From Branchinecta lynchi (lineage: Eukaryota > Arthropoda > Branchiopoda > Anostraca > Branchinectidae): a stretch of 64,000 nt of DNA. Shown here one piece after another: positions 52,787 to 63,725 of the stretch. A model generated the notes under the pieces. That model did not search any database, was not told the DNA's origin, and was given only the letters and a program-made list of their open reading frames with translations. Every line of letters begins with the position of its first letter. The stretch's first letter is position 1. A program made the translations under genes and the position numbers. The DNA lies in the NCBI GenBank assembly GCA_023053575.1, contig JAKZAP010000017.1:3045501-3109500 (forward strand), given 5' to 3'.

Positions 52787-54235
52787 AGCCCGCGAGCCAG
52801 ACAATTAGTTGGAAATGCTGCACGACCATGCTTAGCAACGAACGAGGTACCGACTGGGTTTTGCATAATATTGTACGTCGTTTTTAATCGATAGAAAAGG
52901 TACATTTACCGACTGGGATTTCGTACATATTCATGTCATCTTTTTTATACAACCGAAAAGAAAATTGTGTATGAAAAAAAGGTATCGAAAAAGTGGTACC
53001 GACTGGTGTTTGCATAATATGGTCTGTCGTTTTTAATCGGTAGAAAAGCTGCATTTACCGACTGGGATTTCGTACATACTCATGTCATCTTTTCTTTTCT
53101 ATACAACCGAAAAGAAAATTGTGTATGAAAAAAGGTACCGAAAAAGAGGTACCGACTGCGGTTTGCGTAATATTGTCTGTAGTTTTTAATGGGTAGAAAA
53201 GCTGAATTTACCGACTGGGATTTCGTACATATTCACGTCATCTTTTTTATACAACCGAAAAGAAAATTGTGTATGAAAAGAGTTACCGAAAATGAGGTAC
53301 CGACTGGGGTTTGCTTAATATTGTCTGTAGTTTTTAATCGGTAGAAAAGTTGCATTTACCGACTGAGATATCGTATATATTCATGTCTTCTTTTCTACAC
53401 AACCGAACAGAAAATTGTGGTGAAAAAAGGTACTTTACTTTTGTCGCATCAGCCCGCGAGCCAGACAATTAGTTGGAAATGCTGCACGACCATGCTTAGC
53501 AACGAACGAGGTACCGACTGGGTTTTGCATAATATTGTACGTCGTTTTTAATCGATAGAAAAGGTACATTTACCGACTGGGATTTCGTACATATTCATGT
53601 CATCTTTTTTATACAACCGAAAAGAAAATTGTGTATGAAAAAAAGGTATCGAAAAAGTGGTACCGACTGGTGTTTGCATAATATTGTCTGTCGTTTTTAA
53701 TCGGTAGAAAAGCTGCATTTACCGACTGAGATTTCGTATATATTCATGTCATCTTTTCTATACAACCGAAAAGAAAGTTGTGTATTAAAAAAGGTACCGA
53801 ACAAGAAGTACCAACTGGGGTTTGCATAATATTGTCTGTCGTTTTTAATGGGTAGAAAAGCTGAATTTACCGACTGGGATTTCGTACATATTCACGTCAT
53901 CTTTTTTATACAACCGAAAAGAAAATTGTGTATGAAAAGAGTTACCGAAAATGAGGTACCGACTGGGGTTTGCTTAATATTGTCTGTAGTTTTTAATCGG
54001 TAGAAAAGTTGCATTTACCGACTGAGATATCGTATATATTCATGTCATCTTTTCTACACAACCGAACAGAAAATTGTGGTGAAAAAAGGTACCAAAAAAG
54101 AGGTACCGACTGGGGTTTGCATAATATTGTCTGTCGTTTCTGATCGGTATAAAAGCTGCATTTACCGACTGAAATTTCGTATATTCACGTCATCTTTTCT
54201 ATACAACCGAACAGAAAATTGTGTATGGAAAAAAA
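52787..54235 (+). repeat. about 145-bp tandem array arranged as two duplicated blocks
   Basis: Each unit has ACCGACTGGGGTTTGCATAA, TTTTTAATCGGTAGAAAAGC, ACCGACTGGGATTTCGTACA and TACAACCGAAAAGAAAATTG. About nine units are present. The block 52781-53430 reappears at 53443-54080 with the same order of variant units, including the GCCCGCGAGCCAGACAATTA leader, so the array doubled as a block. Further single units lead into the MITE end at 54353. Confidence 0.85.
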
Positions 54236-54353
54236 AATCGCGGCGCTTCGCGCCGCGATTTTACCGACTCATTTTTTTTTACCGACTGGCCGAAAACATT
54301 GGGGGGGGGGGCGTCCCCCCTCCCCCCCCCCCCCCCCAGTAGTGACGCCTCTG
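54236..54353. mobile_element. hAT-MITE fragment with G and C runs
   Basis: A short palindrome GCGGCGCTTCGCGCCGC, an ACCGACTGGCCGAAAACATT segment and long G and C runs end in GTGACGCCTCTG at 54353, the terminal motif of the 51002-51221 family. No second end is found, because the tandem array replaces it. The units of the array share the ACCGACTGG word and may derive from this element. Confidence 0.55.
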
Positions 54354-55104
54354 TACCCGCTCATACCTCATGTTTCTTTGCTGGTGATTTTAATGTTGAC
54401 CTTCTTCAAGATAGTTCAAATAGTGATCGTTTTTTAAATATAATGATTCCGTATGGGTTAGTTCCGTGAGTAAATATTGCGACAACTACGACTGCAAAGT
54501 GCCTGGATAACATTGTTTCTGCGTTTCCTCCCAGATCTCCAAGTGTGTTGGTGAGTGACACTTCCGATCACTTTGGAATATTTGCACATTATAGTCTCCC
54601 TATTGGTAAAAAAAAAAGTATGCCCAACCTGAATGTTGTCGGCCAGTAATTGATAATAATGTATTAATCAAATGTAAAAATGAGCTGACAGAAATTGATT
54701 GGGAAAGTAAATTATCTTCTTCGATTGGAGCTGAAAGTAAGTTCCAAAAATTTTATGAGACTATTCAAGAGACATTAAAAAAACATTATAATATGAAAAG
54801 CGGTTCTTGAAAAAATACGCCAAAAAAACCTTGGATCACGAATGGTCTTTTAAGATCAATTAATAAAAGAGATCAGCTTTATGAGATTAAAGTGCAACTT
54901 AAGTCTGATGTAATTACAAGAATATATAATAATTACCGAAACGCACTTAACCGTCTTCTGCGGAAGTCAAAAGAACAATATTGTAAAAATAAATTCATGG
55001 AAGTTTCGGGAAACCCGGCTAAAACTTGGCGAGTGATTAAAGAAGTGTTAAATGTGACACCTAAAGCTTTACCTGAAGAAATTGAGTGACCCGATGGAAG
55101 TAAA

Positions 55105-55420
55105 GTGACGGAAGATGGTTCAGTAGCTCATGAATTCGTAAAATATTTTTCTACAGCTGGAGCTAATGTAGCCAGCAAGATTTCGCTTAAAGAAGGTGAC
55201 CCATCATTCCATGAATATCTAGGCCCGGATGAGGCCGACGTCTCATTTTATGTGAGCCCTGCCACTACTATTGAACTAAAGCGCCTAGTATATGATATGA
55301 AAACTAGTGCTTCTGGCAGTGACATTGTGTCTCTCAAGACTATAAAGTTCCTTTTGCAGGTTATTCTGCCTGTCTTAGTTGAGATGATCAACCTATGTTT
55401 GAAAGAGGGAATATTCCCTT
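55105..55420 (+). pseudogene. LINE ORF2 linker region
   Basis: The frame before the reverse transcriptase holds VAHEFVKYFSTAGANVASKI and LPVLVEMINLCLKEGIFPS, which immediately precedes the RT in this LINE group. The frame is cut by a T-run at 55422. Confidence 0.6.
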
Positions 55421-56025
55421 CTTTTTTTTTTTCTTTTTTTTTTTTTTTTTTAGACCCGCGTAGCATCTTTCCAAACATTTTGATTGTTTACTTTTTGGGC
55501 TACGACTCCTCCTCCACTCGGTGACGTTAATATTTCCTTAATCTATTTAACGTATCCTACTCTTTCTAAACAAACATACACACTTCAAACTTTAATAAAT
55601 TTTAACTTCTGCATTTCAACTGTATAATTTATTTTTTTCTTAATTTAAATTTACCAATCTTAATACTTATTTATTCTTATTTCAATATAATTATAAACCT
55701 TTTTTTACGAAATCATCACATCTACACATACAAACTTCTATAAAATAAAAATGAAAAAAACACCACCGAACAACTCCATAATCCATAATTTCAAACCACT
55801 CTATTGACTTTAATCTTTAGCCTAGTTTAAATTAAAAAAAAACAACATAAAAGTTGCAATCTGCCCCCAAACCATATTTATTTTATTTTCTACAATTTCT
55901 AAAACAATTTACTTTAATTTTCATTATTCATTTCTTAAACCTTTCACAATAAAATTAGTCTCCAAGACCTCTTAATTTTCCCTTATACTTTAAAATCAAG
56001 GTTACTTATATTTTTATTATAACAG
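55421..56025. other. AT-rich insertion within the LINE reverse transcriptase
   Basis: About 600 bp of T/A-rich sequence separates IFPS from the ARVTPVLKGG continuation. It starts with a long T-run (55422-55450, then TAGACCCGCG) and ends near ATTATAACAGCGAAAAAG. No target duplication or TIR is visible. Confidence 0.55.
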
Positions 56026-56054
56026 CGAAAAAGCAGACTTTTAAGGAAGCTAGA

Positions 56055-56714
56055 GTGACGCCTGTTCTTAAAGGAGGCGTTACTAGTTGTCTTGGTAATT
56101 ATAGACCAATTTCAGTGCTACCTGTCATGTCCAGAATTTTGGAAAAATCTTTCGCTAACCGTTTGCATATGTACCTTCAAAATAAATGTGCGCTGAGCTC
56201 CACCCAATTTGGATTCAGATATGGACACACAACTGAACAAGCTTTGATATTTTTGACTAGCGTAATAAATGCAGTATTAGGCCGAGGATACAAAGTTGCA
56301 GCAATATTTTTGGATATAACAAAGGCATTTGACACGGTAGATCACGCAACTCTTATGGCAAAATGTGAATTTTATGGAATTCGAGGGCCAGCTCTGCAGT
56401 TCCTTCGTGATTTTCTCTCCGGTAGATCGCAGTTTGTAGAAATCAGAAACGCCAAGTCGCCTTCATTGCCTGTGGTGTGTGGGGTGCCACAAGGATCCGT
56501 CCTTGGACCTCTGTTGTTCCTGATATTTGTCAATGACCTGTCACGAGCTATCAGAGAAGTGAAAAGTAAGGTGAGCGAACTGTTTTGTGGTGAAAAAGAC
56601 ATCACAGTTCCAATGTTTGCTGATGACACTGCACTGATATGTATAGCCAGAACCGAGAGACTTTTAATGGGTTTATGTGAGCAATCACTGGAAGAAGTAT
56701 CGCAATGGATGTGA
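56055..56714 (+). pseudogene. LINE reverse-transcriptase domain (decayed copy)
   Basis: GNYRPISVLPVMSRILEK, FGFRYGHTTEQAL, IFLDITKAFDTVD, GVPQGSVLGPLLFLIFVNDL and FADDTALI give the full RT palm including the catalytic box. The frame ends at a stop after SQWM. The C-terminal region continues in other frames to 57292. Confidence 0.8.
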
Positions 56715-57488
56715 GTGAATAAACTCCAACCAAATCCGATTAAGAGCTCTTTCGTGATATTTTCGCGCACGGCTAATTATTATTCCTTGATTCGGTGAAT
56801 CAAATTTACTGAAGGTGAAATACAGCGAACACCAACGGTTAAGTATCTCGGAGTGAAGATTGATGAAACTCTTTGCTTCAAGAACCATACTGATGCTGTT
56901 TCCAAAACTTTATCTCGGAACCTGGGTATGCTACGAAAATACTGCAAATACTGCGGCTCTTGTATTTTTCGATAATCCATACTTACATCTTATACTGTTC
57001 ATCAGTTTGGCTTGGGACGTTTCCTTCCATTTTGACACCGATTAGAGTGCTGCAGAATAAAGCAATCCGGATAGTATGTGGAAAAGAGGCGCGTGAATCG
57101 GTAAGAGAAATTTACCGTGAAGTTAAAATATTACCGGCTGCTGGTCTACGTGATTTATATTCCCTATGTTTGATGTACCAATATCAGAAGAAAACTTTAC
57201 CGTCATGTTTTGAAAGCGAATTTGTTGTTAATTCTGATGTTCATAGCCACGATACGCGTTCGAAAAATGATTTTGTGTTCCATTGGCTGTGACGACTAGG
57301 TCTAAGTTTTCAACCCAGATGGAGGAGAGAAAGTTATTTTTGTTGAGCTGTTTTGGTTTGTTTGTGGTTGGAGGTTGATAGTGACTGGTTTATCTGAAGA
57401 TGTATCGTTTAGTTCTTACGTTTTTTTTGTTACAAGTTGTTTAATGTGAGTTTGTGTAAAATAAAGAATAACCTAACCTAACCTAACC

Positions 57489-59189
57489 ACTGGGGGAGGG
57501 GGATTCACCGAAAGTTACCCCAAAAATGCTCAGATTCGAGTGAAAGAGAAAATGATTCAGATGACCCAGTTACGAGTCCACACCAGATCGGCCGCGGTAT
57601 ATGGGGAGTTGGAATTGGGTACCGGAAATCTAGGACACGTCTAGGAACATAGCGAGTGGATTTCTTGGGTTAAAACTTGGAAAGTTGGAAGTCTGAAATT
57701 TCCCGACTTGAGTGAAACTAGATAGCTAATTCTAGATCCAAACCGCATTTTGAATGGCGGGTGTTTTGTGAAGTTCTCTTCTACTTTCTTATACCACCTA
57801 CTCGTAACAAGTGCCATATGAGCTCATAGCTCTTGTTCATAAGTGGGTTTACGTTGTCTTTCCTTTTTGTGACGATTTCACTATGAATACAATACGAAAC
57901 ACATTCTCTTTTCCAGCCATTTTCGCATTCTTGTTACAATACCAACAATTCAGCGTTTTACATATCACATTTTATTGTAAACATAGCACTATAAAACATT
58001 GTTTTATTTCCACCAAACGAAAGAGATGAACTGTAAATCTATAATATCCGATTTTCAGAGACAGATATCTCTAATATCAGGTTTAGGAATGAAGAAAACC
58101 CCAACACGCGAGAAATATCGGAGAAATAGAAAAAACAATCTGTTTATCTAACTTATAACATGTTCTCAGTGGAAAACAACCGGCCTGTTGTCAACGACTG
58201 ATTTCGAGATCTGTTTAAAGTTTAAACGTTAGATTTCCTAGATTCAAGCTAAGCAACTTCTCTACTCGTTTTTTTCTAGTTCTGGTTCGTTGTTAGTTCT
58301 TCCTACACCTGTTTCCAATTACTCACAGGGCAAGTGTGACACCTCTGGGTGACACCATGACACTCCCCCCCCCCAAAAAAAAAAATTAAAAAAAATAATT
58401 CTGCTACTGCCATTTAGTACACAAAAAGAGTTTGAAGCTTTACAAAGCTCTTTTCCGGTTAATCATTGCAAAACTGTAACTTACCAATTATGAAATGTTC
58501 TTATGCTCACAGTTCAGTCTCGAAGTACCATACCTTGTAATTATATATTCTTCGCCCATTTTCTTGAGGTACCAAAAGACAACCTTTTGCCAAGAGTTTT
58601 GAGACATTTCGCGAGTCGATCTCTTGACAACCCCGATCAGTCGTAGACGTCAACAAAAAATAGGTACGGACTCTCTTCTAAGAAATTTGAATTTACAGAT
58701 CAATCTAATCGTGTACCAAAGGGTTTTAGGCTGGAGTACACACCAAGTACATTGCAATTCAATATGCACATCTTTATCCACAATCCACATCCACACTTTT
58801 TACAAATTTCGGATCCGAGTAGAAAATTCTCACCAGACTATAATCGGGCCGTCTCGTCTCGGGCGAAGAATTAATACCAAATTACCACAACAAGAGCAGA
58901 GCTAAATAAATATCATAAGACAACTAGGAAGGAGCTAGCAACCAAGTAATAATTAACCGATACAGGTTGAAATGTTGAGCAAGAACAGGTAATCAACCCT
59001 CCGACCGTCCAACTGACGTGACCGTAATTTGGCTCATTTAATTTATTGAAGGAGGGGATCATCAGGTTTCGCGGAGATACAACCCCCTCCCCCTTGCCTT
59101 TATTTCTGTTTCAGATCCTAAAGTGCACTAGCATACCCTGTCCTGTCCGACCCCTCTTAACCTTCTATACTACGCATTATATGTTTTGC
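57489..59189. other. gene-free stretch
   Basis: No gene recognised. A C/A tract at 58366-58400 follows GGTGACACCATGACACTC and resembles a homopolymer-rich MITE end without TIRs. The ORFs at 57811 and 58624 have no family resemblance. Confidence 0.3.
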
Positions 59190-59935
59190 ATATTTCGCAC
59201 GTCACCGCGTTGTCCATACATAGCATATGAACCGAGCTTGTGCAGCAATTGCGCTCAGATCATCGGGCAGAACATGCCCTGCCAAATCGAACCAGTTCGC
59301 ACAAATTCGGCATATACGTTATGCGTAGACGTGGCGTGCGTCCATGTTTAACGTATACACCGAGGTTGTGCAGCAATTGCGCTCAGATCATCGGGTAGCA
59401 CATGCCCTGCTAAATCGAGCCAGAACTGAGCCTCATACACTTCACAGCACAAATTCGGTATATAGGTTAGTAGTGGGTGTACGTGCATAATTTACCTGCA
59501 CACCGAGCTTGTGCAGGATTGCGCTCAGATCATCGGGTAGAAAAAAAATATGACTGTCTAACAGCATCAAGTTATTCAGGCCTAATAAGTGTCACATATT
59601 TCTCTGACTTTTAAGCATATGACTCAACCGAAAGGTATTTATCTTCGTTTGTGCCTTATTTTATTATTTAACTGTCAGAATATCAATCAGTCGTGATTCG
59701 TAATTTGTTATGTTGACGATCCGCAGCTAGTAGTTGTAAATGCTATTAAGGAAATAAATGAGTTATTATTATTATTATAACACGCCCTGCTAAATCGAAC
59801 CAGCAGCGAACCTTGTACTTCACAGCACAAATTCGACATATAGGTTATGCTTAGACGTCGCGTGGCGTACGTCCATACATTACCTATACACCGAGCTTGT
59901 GCCCAAACTGCGCCAAGGCAGTCGAGTAGCGGCGT
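59190..59935 (+). repeat. about 145-bp tandem repeat, four units, interrupted once
   Basis: The unit contains ACCGAGCTTGTGCAGCAATT, GCGCTCAGATCATCGGG, ATGCCCTGCTAAATCGA and CACAAATTCGGTATATAGGT. Copies start near 59228, 59358 and 59498. A partial copy resumes at about 59780, after an insertion (59540-59778) that ends in a LINE-type GAGTTATTATTATTATTATA tail. Confidence 0.75.
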
Positions 59936-60222
59936 AGTCACAATGGTTGCGCTAACTACCGGGACAGTCCTCCTACAGAATTATGGGTTCTTTACTACTG
60001 CACGACGTCACTGTCTGTCGACCACTGTAGTCACTGTTTCCGAACTAAATAATGTAACCGAAATTTGCTCACATTAAACGAGAGAACGATTGGCACCGAA
60101 ACTCACTCACAAATTCACCGTGGTTCCTACGTCACCATTGTGTCATCATTTTCTAACAGCATCAAGTTATTCAGGCCTAATAAGTCTTTGTCACATATTT
60201 CTCTGACTTTTAAGCATATGAC
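59553..60222 (+). repeat. 70-75 bp direct repeat
   Basis: CTAACAGCATCAAGTTATTC through CTTTTAAGCATATGACT occurs at 59553-59622 and again at 60148-60222. The second copy has a 4-base insertion. The first lies in the insertion that splits the 145-bp array. Confidence 0.8.
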
Positions 60223-61510
60223 TTCTTAATCTGTCACTTGGTGACGAGTTGTGATCACTACGTATTCCATTACAATGTGCAACTTTATGAATCTGAAATC
60301 CTCGCGCAAATATTTTCTTAACTGACCGAAGACTCGCAAAACCACTTTAATACAGGGTTGCCACATAACGCACTATAGTGAGAATTGTCGCTCGAACTTG
60401 TTTAGTCACTCTTGTCCTACGTAGGACAGCATATCACGTTTTCTCATGAAAATAAAATTCAATCCCAATTCGCTCTCTGTTTCAGGCCGAAATTCACTTT
60501 CTAGATTTTCTGGATGTGGCAACACTGACAACCCTGCTTCAACCCAGTATCCAGAGTCTGTGCCAGCAAAATAAGTATTCCTTCAGCCCAAGTAAGAAAT
60601 GATTGCTTAGAACTGCAACAACTAATTGCTTAGAACTTCTACCTGCACGGTATAACATCTTGTTGCAAGCTCTTTCACACATGGAGCCATCCTTGCGACG
60701 ATGATAAGCTGAGCTTGCATCACGCGTGCGCACCTAACTTCGTATTTTGCAAGTGCAGAAAGAAAGTTTTTGAGGACAAATGGCAAAACTGCACTGTCAG
60801 AAGTTTCATCACAGATAACACAGGGATGCGCTGTTTCAATAAAGAACGATTCTGCATAACAAGCGTTACTAGGATGAGTCGAAAAACCGTCTAAGACCCT
60901 CCGCTGACTTTTCCGATATTACAAACAAAAAAGTCAGCAGAAGCTTGTCGTCCTGGCAATGCCTGTTATGAATAACATTTAATGCATAACATTTCCAAAA
61001 TCAAAACAGATTACATCCGAAACTGCACATCTTCTCGTTATCTGTTACGAAAATCTGACTGCATAGTCTAAAACCGCGCATACTGGTGTTATCCGTGATG
61101 GAACTCCTGACGGTGTATCCTGTTGCGGTAGGTACTGGCATCTAGTCCTTACCAAACGGTGTGCCTGCAACAGTTTAACTGTGCGCCTGTAACAGTTTCA
61201 GAACTTACTCGACTGTGCACTCACAATATAACTTCATCTGGCATTGCAGGTCCTTGCCAAGAATGGCCGAAATATCGCTGACAAACATCGTAGCCGATTT
61301 TTCCATTTTAAGGCATTGTTTAATATTTGTTTTCCAGTCAGCTGGGCTGAAGGAATATTTACAACTTCCTCTGCTGTTACCTTCCAACCAGAGAAGAATA
61401 CCTTTCCGAGTTCAGTACGAAGATCACAAAATCACCAAATCACAGATTACTCAAACCAAGTCACTGCACAAAGTCACTCTGGAAATATCCAATTTTCTTC
61501 TAAAATTCAC
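60223..61510. other. gene-free stretch
   Basis: AGTATTCCTTCAGCCCAAGT at 60576 and the inverted-type GTCAGCTGGGCTGAAGGAAT at 61337 belong to the short repeat family seen at 34.2-35.7 kb and 62.0 kb. The frames at 61215 and 61244 run opposite to the candidate exon 61511-61726 and are shadows. Nothing else recognised. Confidence 0.35.
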
Positions 61511-61726
61511 CTATTTACGCCTCCTATTGTTTCGACACTCGTATTCATCAGTACGCAGACAATTGGACGAGTTCACGTTTTTCCAAACGGCGGATTTATT
61601 CATTTCTTCGGAAATGTTCATCGGCGTCAACTGGGGAACTGTCATGATGTTGCCGTTGGGGAGCGCGATTTGGATGCTCTTGACGGTGTCCTGATTATTT
61701 ATCAGGTCAGTTTCAACAACGTCGTC
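61511..61726 (-). CDS. candidate last exon of an unrecognised host gene
   Basis: After TATTTGCAG (61727-61735 on plus, read on minus) a frame of 71 codons opens in phase 0 with DDVVETDLINN and ends NNRRRK-stop at 61511. Composition is normal and polar, with IQIALPNGNIMTVPQLTP in the middle. No family recognised. The acceptor has only a weak pyrimidine tract, so this is a candidate only. Confidence 0.35.
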   Translation of the reverse strand, partial: DDVVETDLINNQDTVKSIQIALPNGNIMTVPQLTPMNISEEMNKSAVWKNVNSSNCLRTDEYECRNNRRRK

Positions 61727-61909
61727 CTGCAAATATTGAATATGTATATAGGCTATATATATACGTGTATTTAAAACCCAGTGGCCATATACACAACTAC
61801 AAACACAAAAATAAACAAAAAAGAAAAACAATAACACTCAACATGTCCAAGTCGCTGTCGTCGTAGCCTCCACGCCTTCCTCTATAAAGCATTAATTTTT
61901 CCAACTTGA

Positions 61910-62215
61910 GCGGTTTTGAGCCTGAAGAGGAACCTTGCCAAGAAGTGCCGAATTATAGCTCCAATAAAATTAAGCTGACGTATCCGTTTTCCACCATCAA
62001 ATATGATTCGCAGTCAGCTTCGGCTGACGGAATATATGGTTATCTGAATTTTGCCCGCGTTCTTCGTAGAAGCCAATGGGCGTGGGAAAAGATAGTCCTT
62101 CAGCCCAAGTGACTATGAATCATATTTGACGGTGAAAAACGGATAAGTCAGCTGCATTTTATTTCGGCCCTTCTTGGCAACGGTCCTCTTCGGGCTCAAG
62201 CTGGAAAATGAACTT
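61910..62215. repeat. foldback repeat of the GTCAGCTTGGGCT family
   Basis: GAGCCTGAAGAGGAACCTTG at 61917 pairs with the inverse near 62180-62205. AAGCTGACGTATCCGTTTTC at 61972 pairs with its inverse near 62134-62155. CAAATATGATTC pairs with GAATCATATTTG. Inner TCAGCTTCGGCTGACGGAAT and CCTTCAGCCCAAGTGACT are degenerate inverted copies of the short 3' end seen at 34.2-35.7 kb. A partial direct copy (AAGAAGGGCCGAAATATAGC) follows at 62219. Confidence 0.7.
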
Positions 62216-63255
62216 GTCCAAGAAGGGCCGAAATATAGCTCTAATACAAAGTAGCTCCGTTTTCCACCGTCAAAAGTGGGAAAAGGATTATAACACCCAA
62301 AGCCGTGATTAATTTGTTAAAAGCAGAGACTAGTTTTATAGTATTCAACTAGTTGTGAATATTGGAACATAAACAGTGAATAGTGCGAGGTGTGCTTTAA
62401 CTGCTTCAGGGGACAACAACTCCGTTTCCAAAAAAAAACAATTTCACTTGCTTGGTGAACAAGCAAAATACTCTATATCTAAGGCGGTCAGAGATATAAA
62501 TTTTTTGTTGTGTATCTATTTCGGGAGTATGCGGAGGAGGTTGAGAATGGAGGTTGATCATGCTGGTGTCAAACGTAGACCTTAGTCCCTCCAGAGCCAT
62601 CGGGCGTCGACAGAGCCTACCATTCCACCCGCCCTGATGCCGCAGCGGTGGCGTCTTCCGATTCAAGTAAAGAGGAGGTATGCTTATGTGAACGTTCGCT
62701 GACATTGGACTTTGTCAACGACATTGCCATTTTCGTGCAACAGCTGTGTCGAAAGCTAACTACCAGTTAGCTAAAGTAGGTAATTAAGGGCATCTGAAAA
62801 CACCTGTATAGGTATTGCGGATCTTCATTCTTCCATTTATCCGAAAACTACACTGTTCACATTAAAGTAACAGTTCACATAAACATACCTCTAATGTCCT
62901 AGCGAGGTACGAAAGGTGTGAAAAACAATTTACGGTGGTGAAAAAAAAATGTCAATGCAAACTGACAACTCCCAATACAAAACATTCTTATGTTCGATTC
63001 AGACAAAGAGAATCCCTTTTCAATTAGCCTTCGAGGCAGTGATTTTCTTCAAAACTAAGAGTACGAGCCCCCCTCCCCCCTTGCATTTCTACGTTCTATT
63101 ACCTCTGCCTCCATGCGTAGTTCATCATTTTTCTTTGTGATTTCGGGCAGGGCGTCATCTAGAGCTTTAAGCTCATACTGGGTGAAGACGAAGTCCAAAA
63201 GCTTCCGAATGCCAATCATGAACACCAACTAGAAAGGAAAGAAAACGTCTAAAGG
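62216..63255. other. gene-free stretch
   Basis: Positions 62348-62395 match, inverted, 47985-48027 (GTGCGAGGTGTGCT core). No gene recognised; the overlapping frames at 62376 and 62406 have no family resemblance. Confidence 0.3.
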
Positions 63256-63654
63256 CGTATTCTCGCCGTTCCCCGAGGACTCCTAGGGGAATCCAAGGGA
63301 ACGGCGAGAATAGAGGGAGTCACTCCACGCGGACTCCGCGTACAGAAACAGCGAGAAATCCGGGAATGCTTCCAAAATGGATTTTGTTCGAAACAAAAAA
63401 AATATGCAATTGACGAAATTAGACAGGATCCACTTTTTTTTTTTTTTTTTTTTATTCTGATTGTGTTCAATTAATTTTACTTTGCACCCACACCAGCAAA
63501 AATTGATTCCCCTCCGAATCTGAAAGGGAGTCCTTTTTGATGATGGTGATGATCATCGGACCATTCCCCGTCCGTGGGGGACTCGCGAGAATACGGGGAG
63601 TGAGTCCCTGGGATAACAAAACGCGGGGACTCCTCGGTGAACGGTGAGAATACG
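63256..63654. mobile_element. 399-bp MITE with 28-bp terminal inverted repeats
   Basis: CGTATTCTCGCCGTTCCCCG at the left pairs with CGGTGAACGGTGAGAATACG at the right (about 26 of 28 positions). The left TIR is itself followed by an inverted copy (GGGAACGGCGAGAAT at 63300), and a T-run lies inside. I could not identify a target duplication, so the superfamily is open. Confidence 0.65.
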
Positions 63655-63725
63655 TCTTATGCTAATAGAAGTACCCAAGTCCAAGTTCAGATTCATCATT
63701 CCAGTTCAAATTCCTGTCCATAAAA

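Larger units (their letters stand above)
54354..57488 (+). mobile_element. decayed LINE with AACCT tandem tail, interrupted by an AT-rich insert
   Basis: It starts in the endonuclease domain (FAGDFNVDLLQDS at about 54378, SDTSDHFGIF at about 54560). It runs through the linker (55105-55420), reverse transcriptase (56055-56714) and C-terminal region (56960-57292), to AATAAAGAATAACCTAACCT at 57461-57488. Stop codons and frame changes break it throughout. It is related to the LINE at 19062-23590, sharing motif order and an AACCT-type tail. Confidence 0.75.

Noticed and set aside
57470..57488. Interstitial telomere (TTAGG array)
   Set aside because: Only about four units occur, directly after a LINE poly(A)-signal region, which makes a LINE tail the better explanation.
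61215..61774. Two overlapping + strand frames of 159 and 176 codons
   Set aside because: They lie opposite the candidate minus-strand exon with normal codon use, and neither shows a recognisable domain or splice context.
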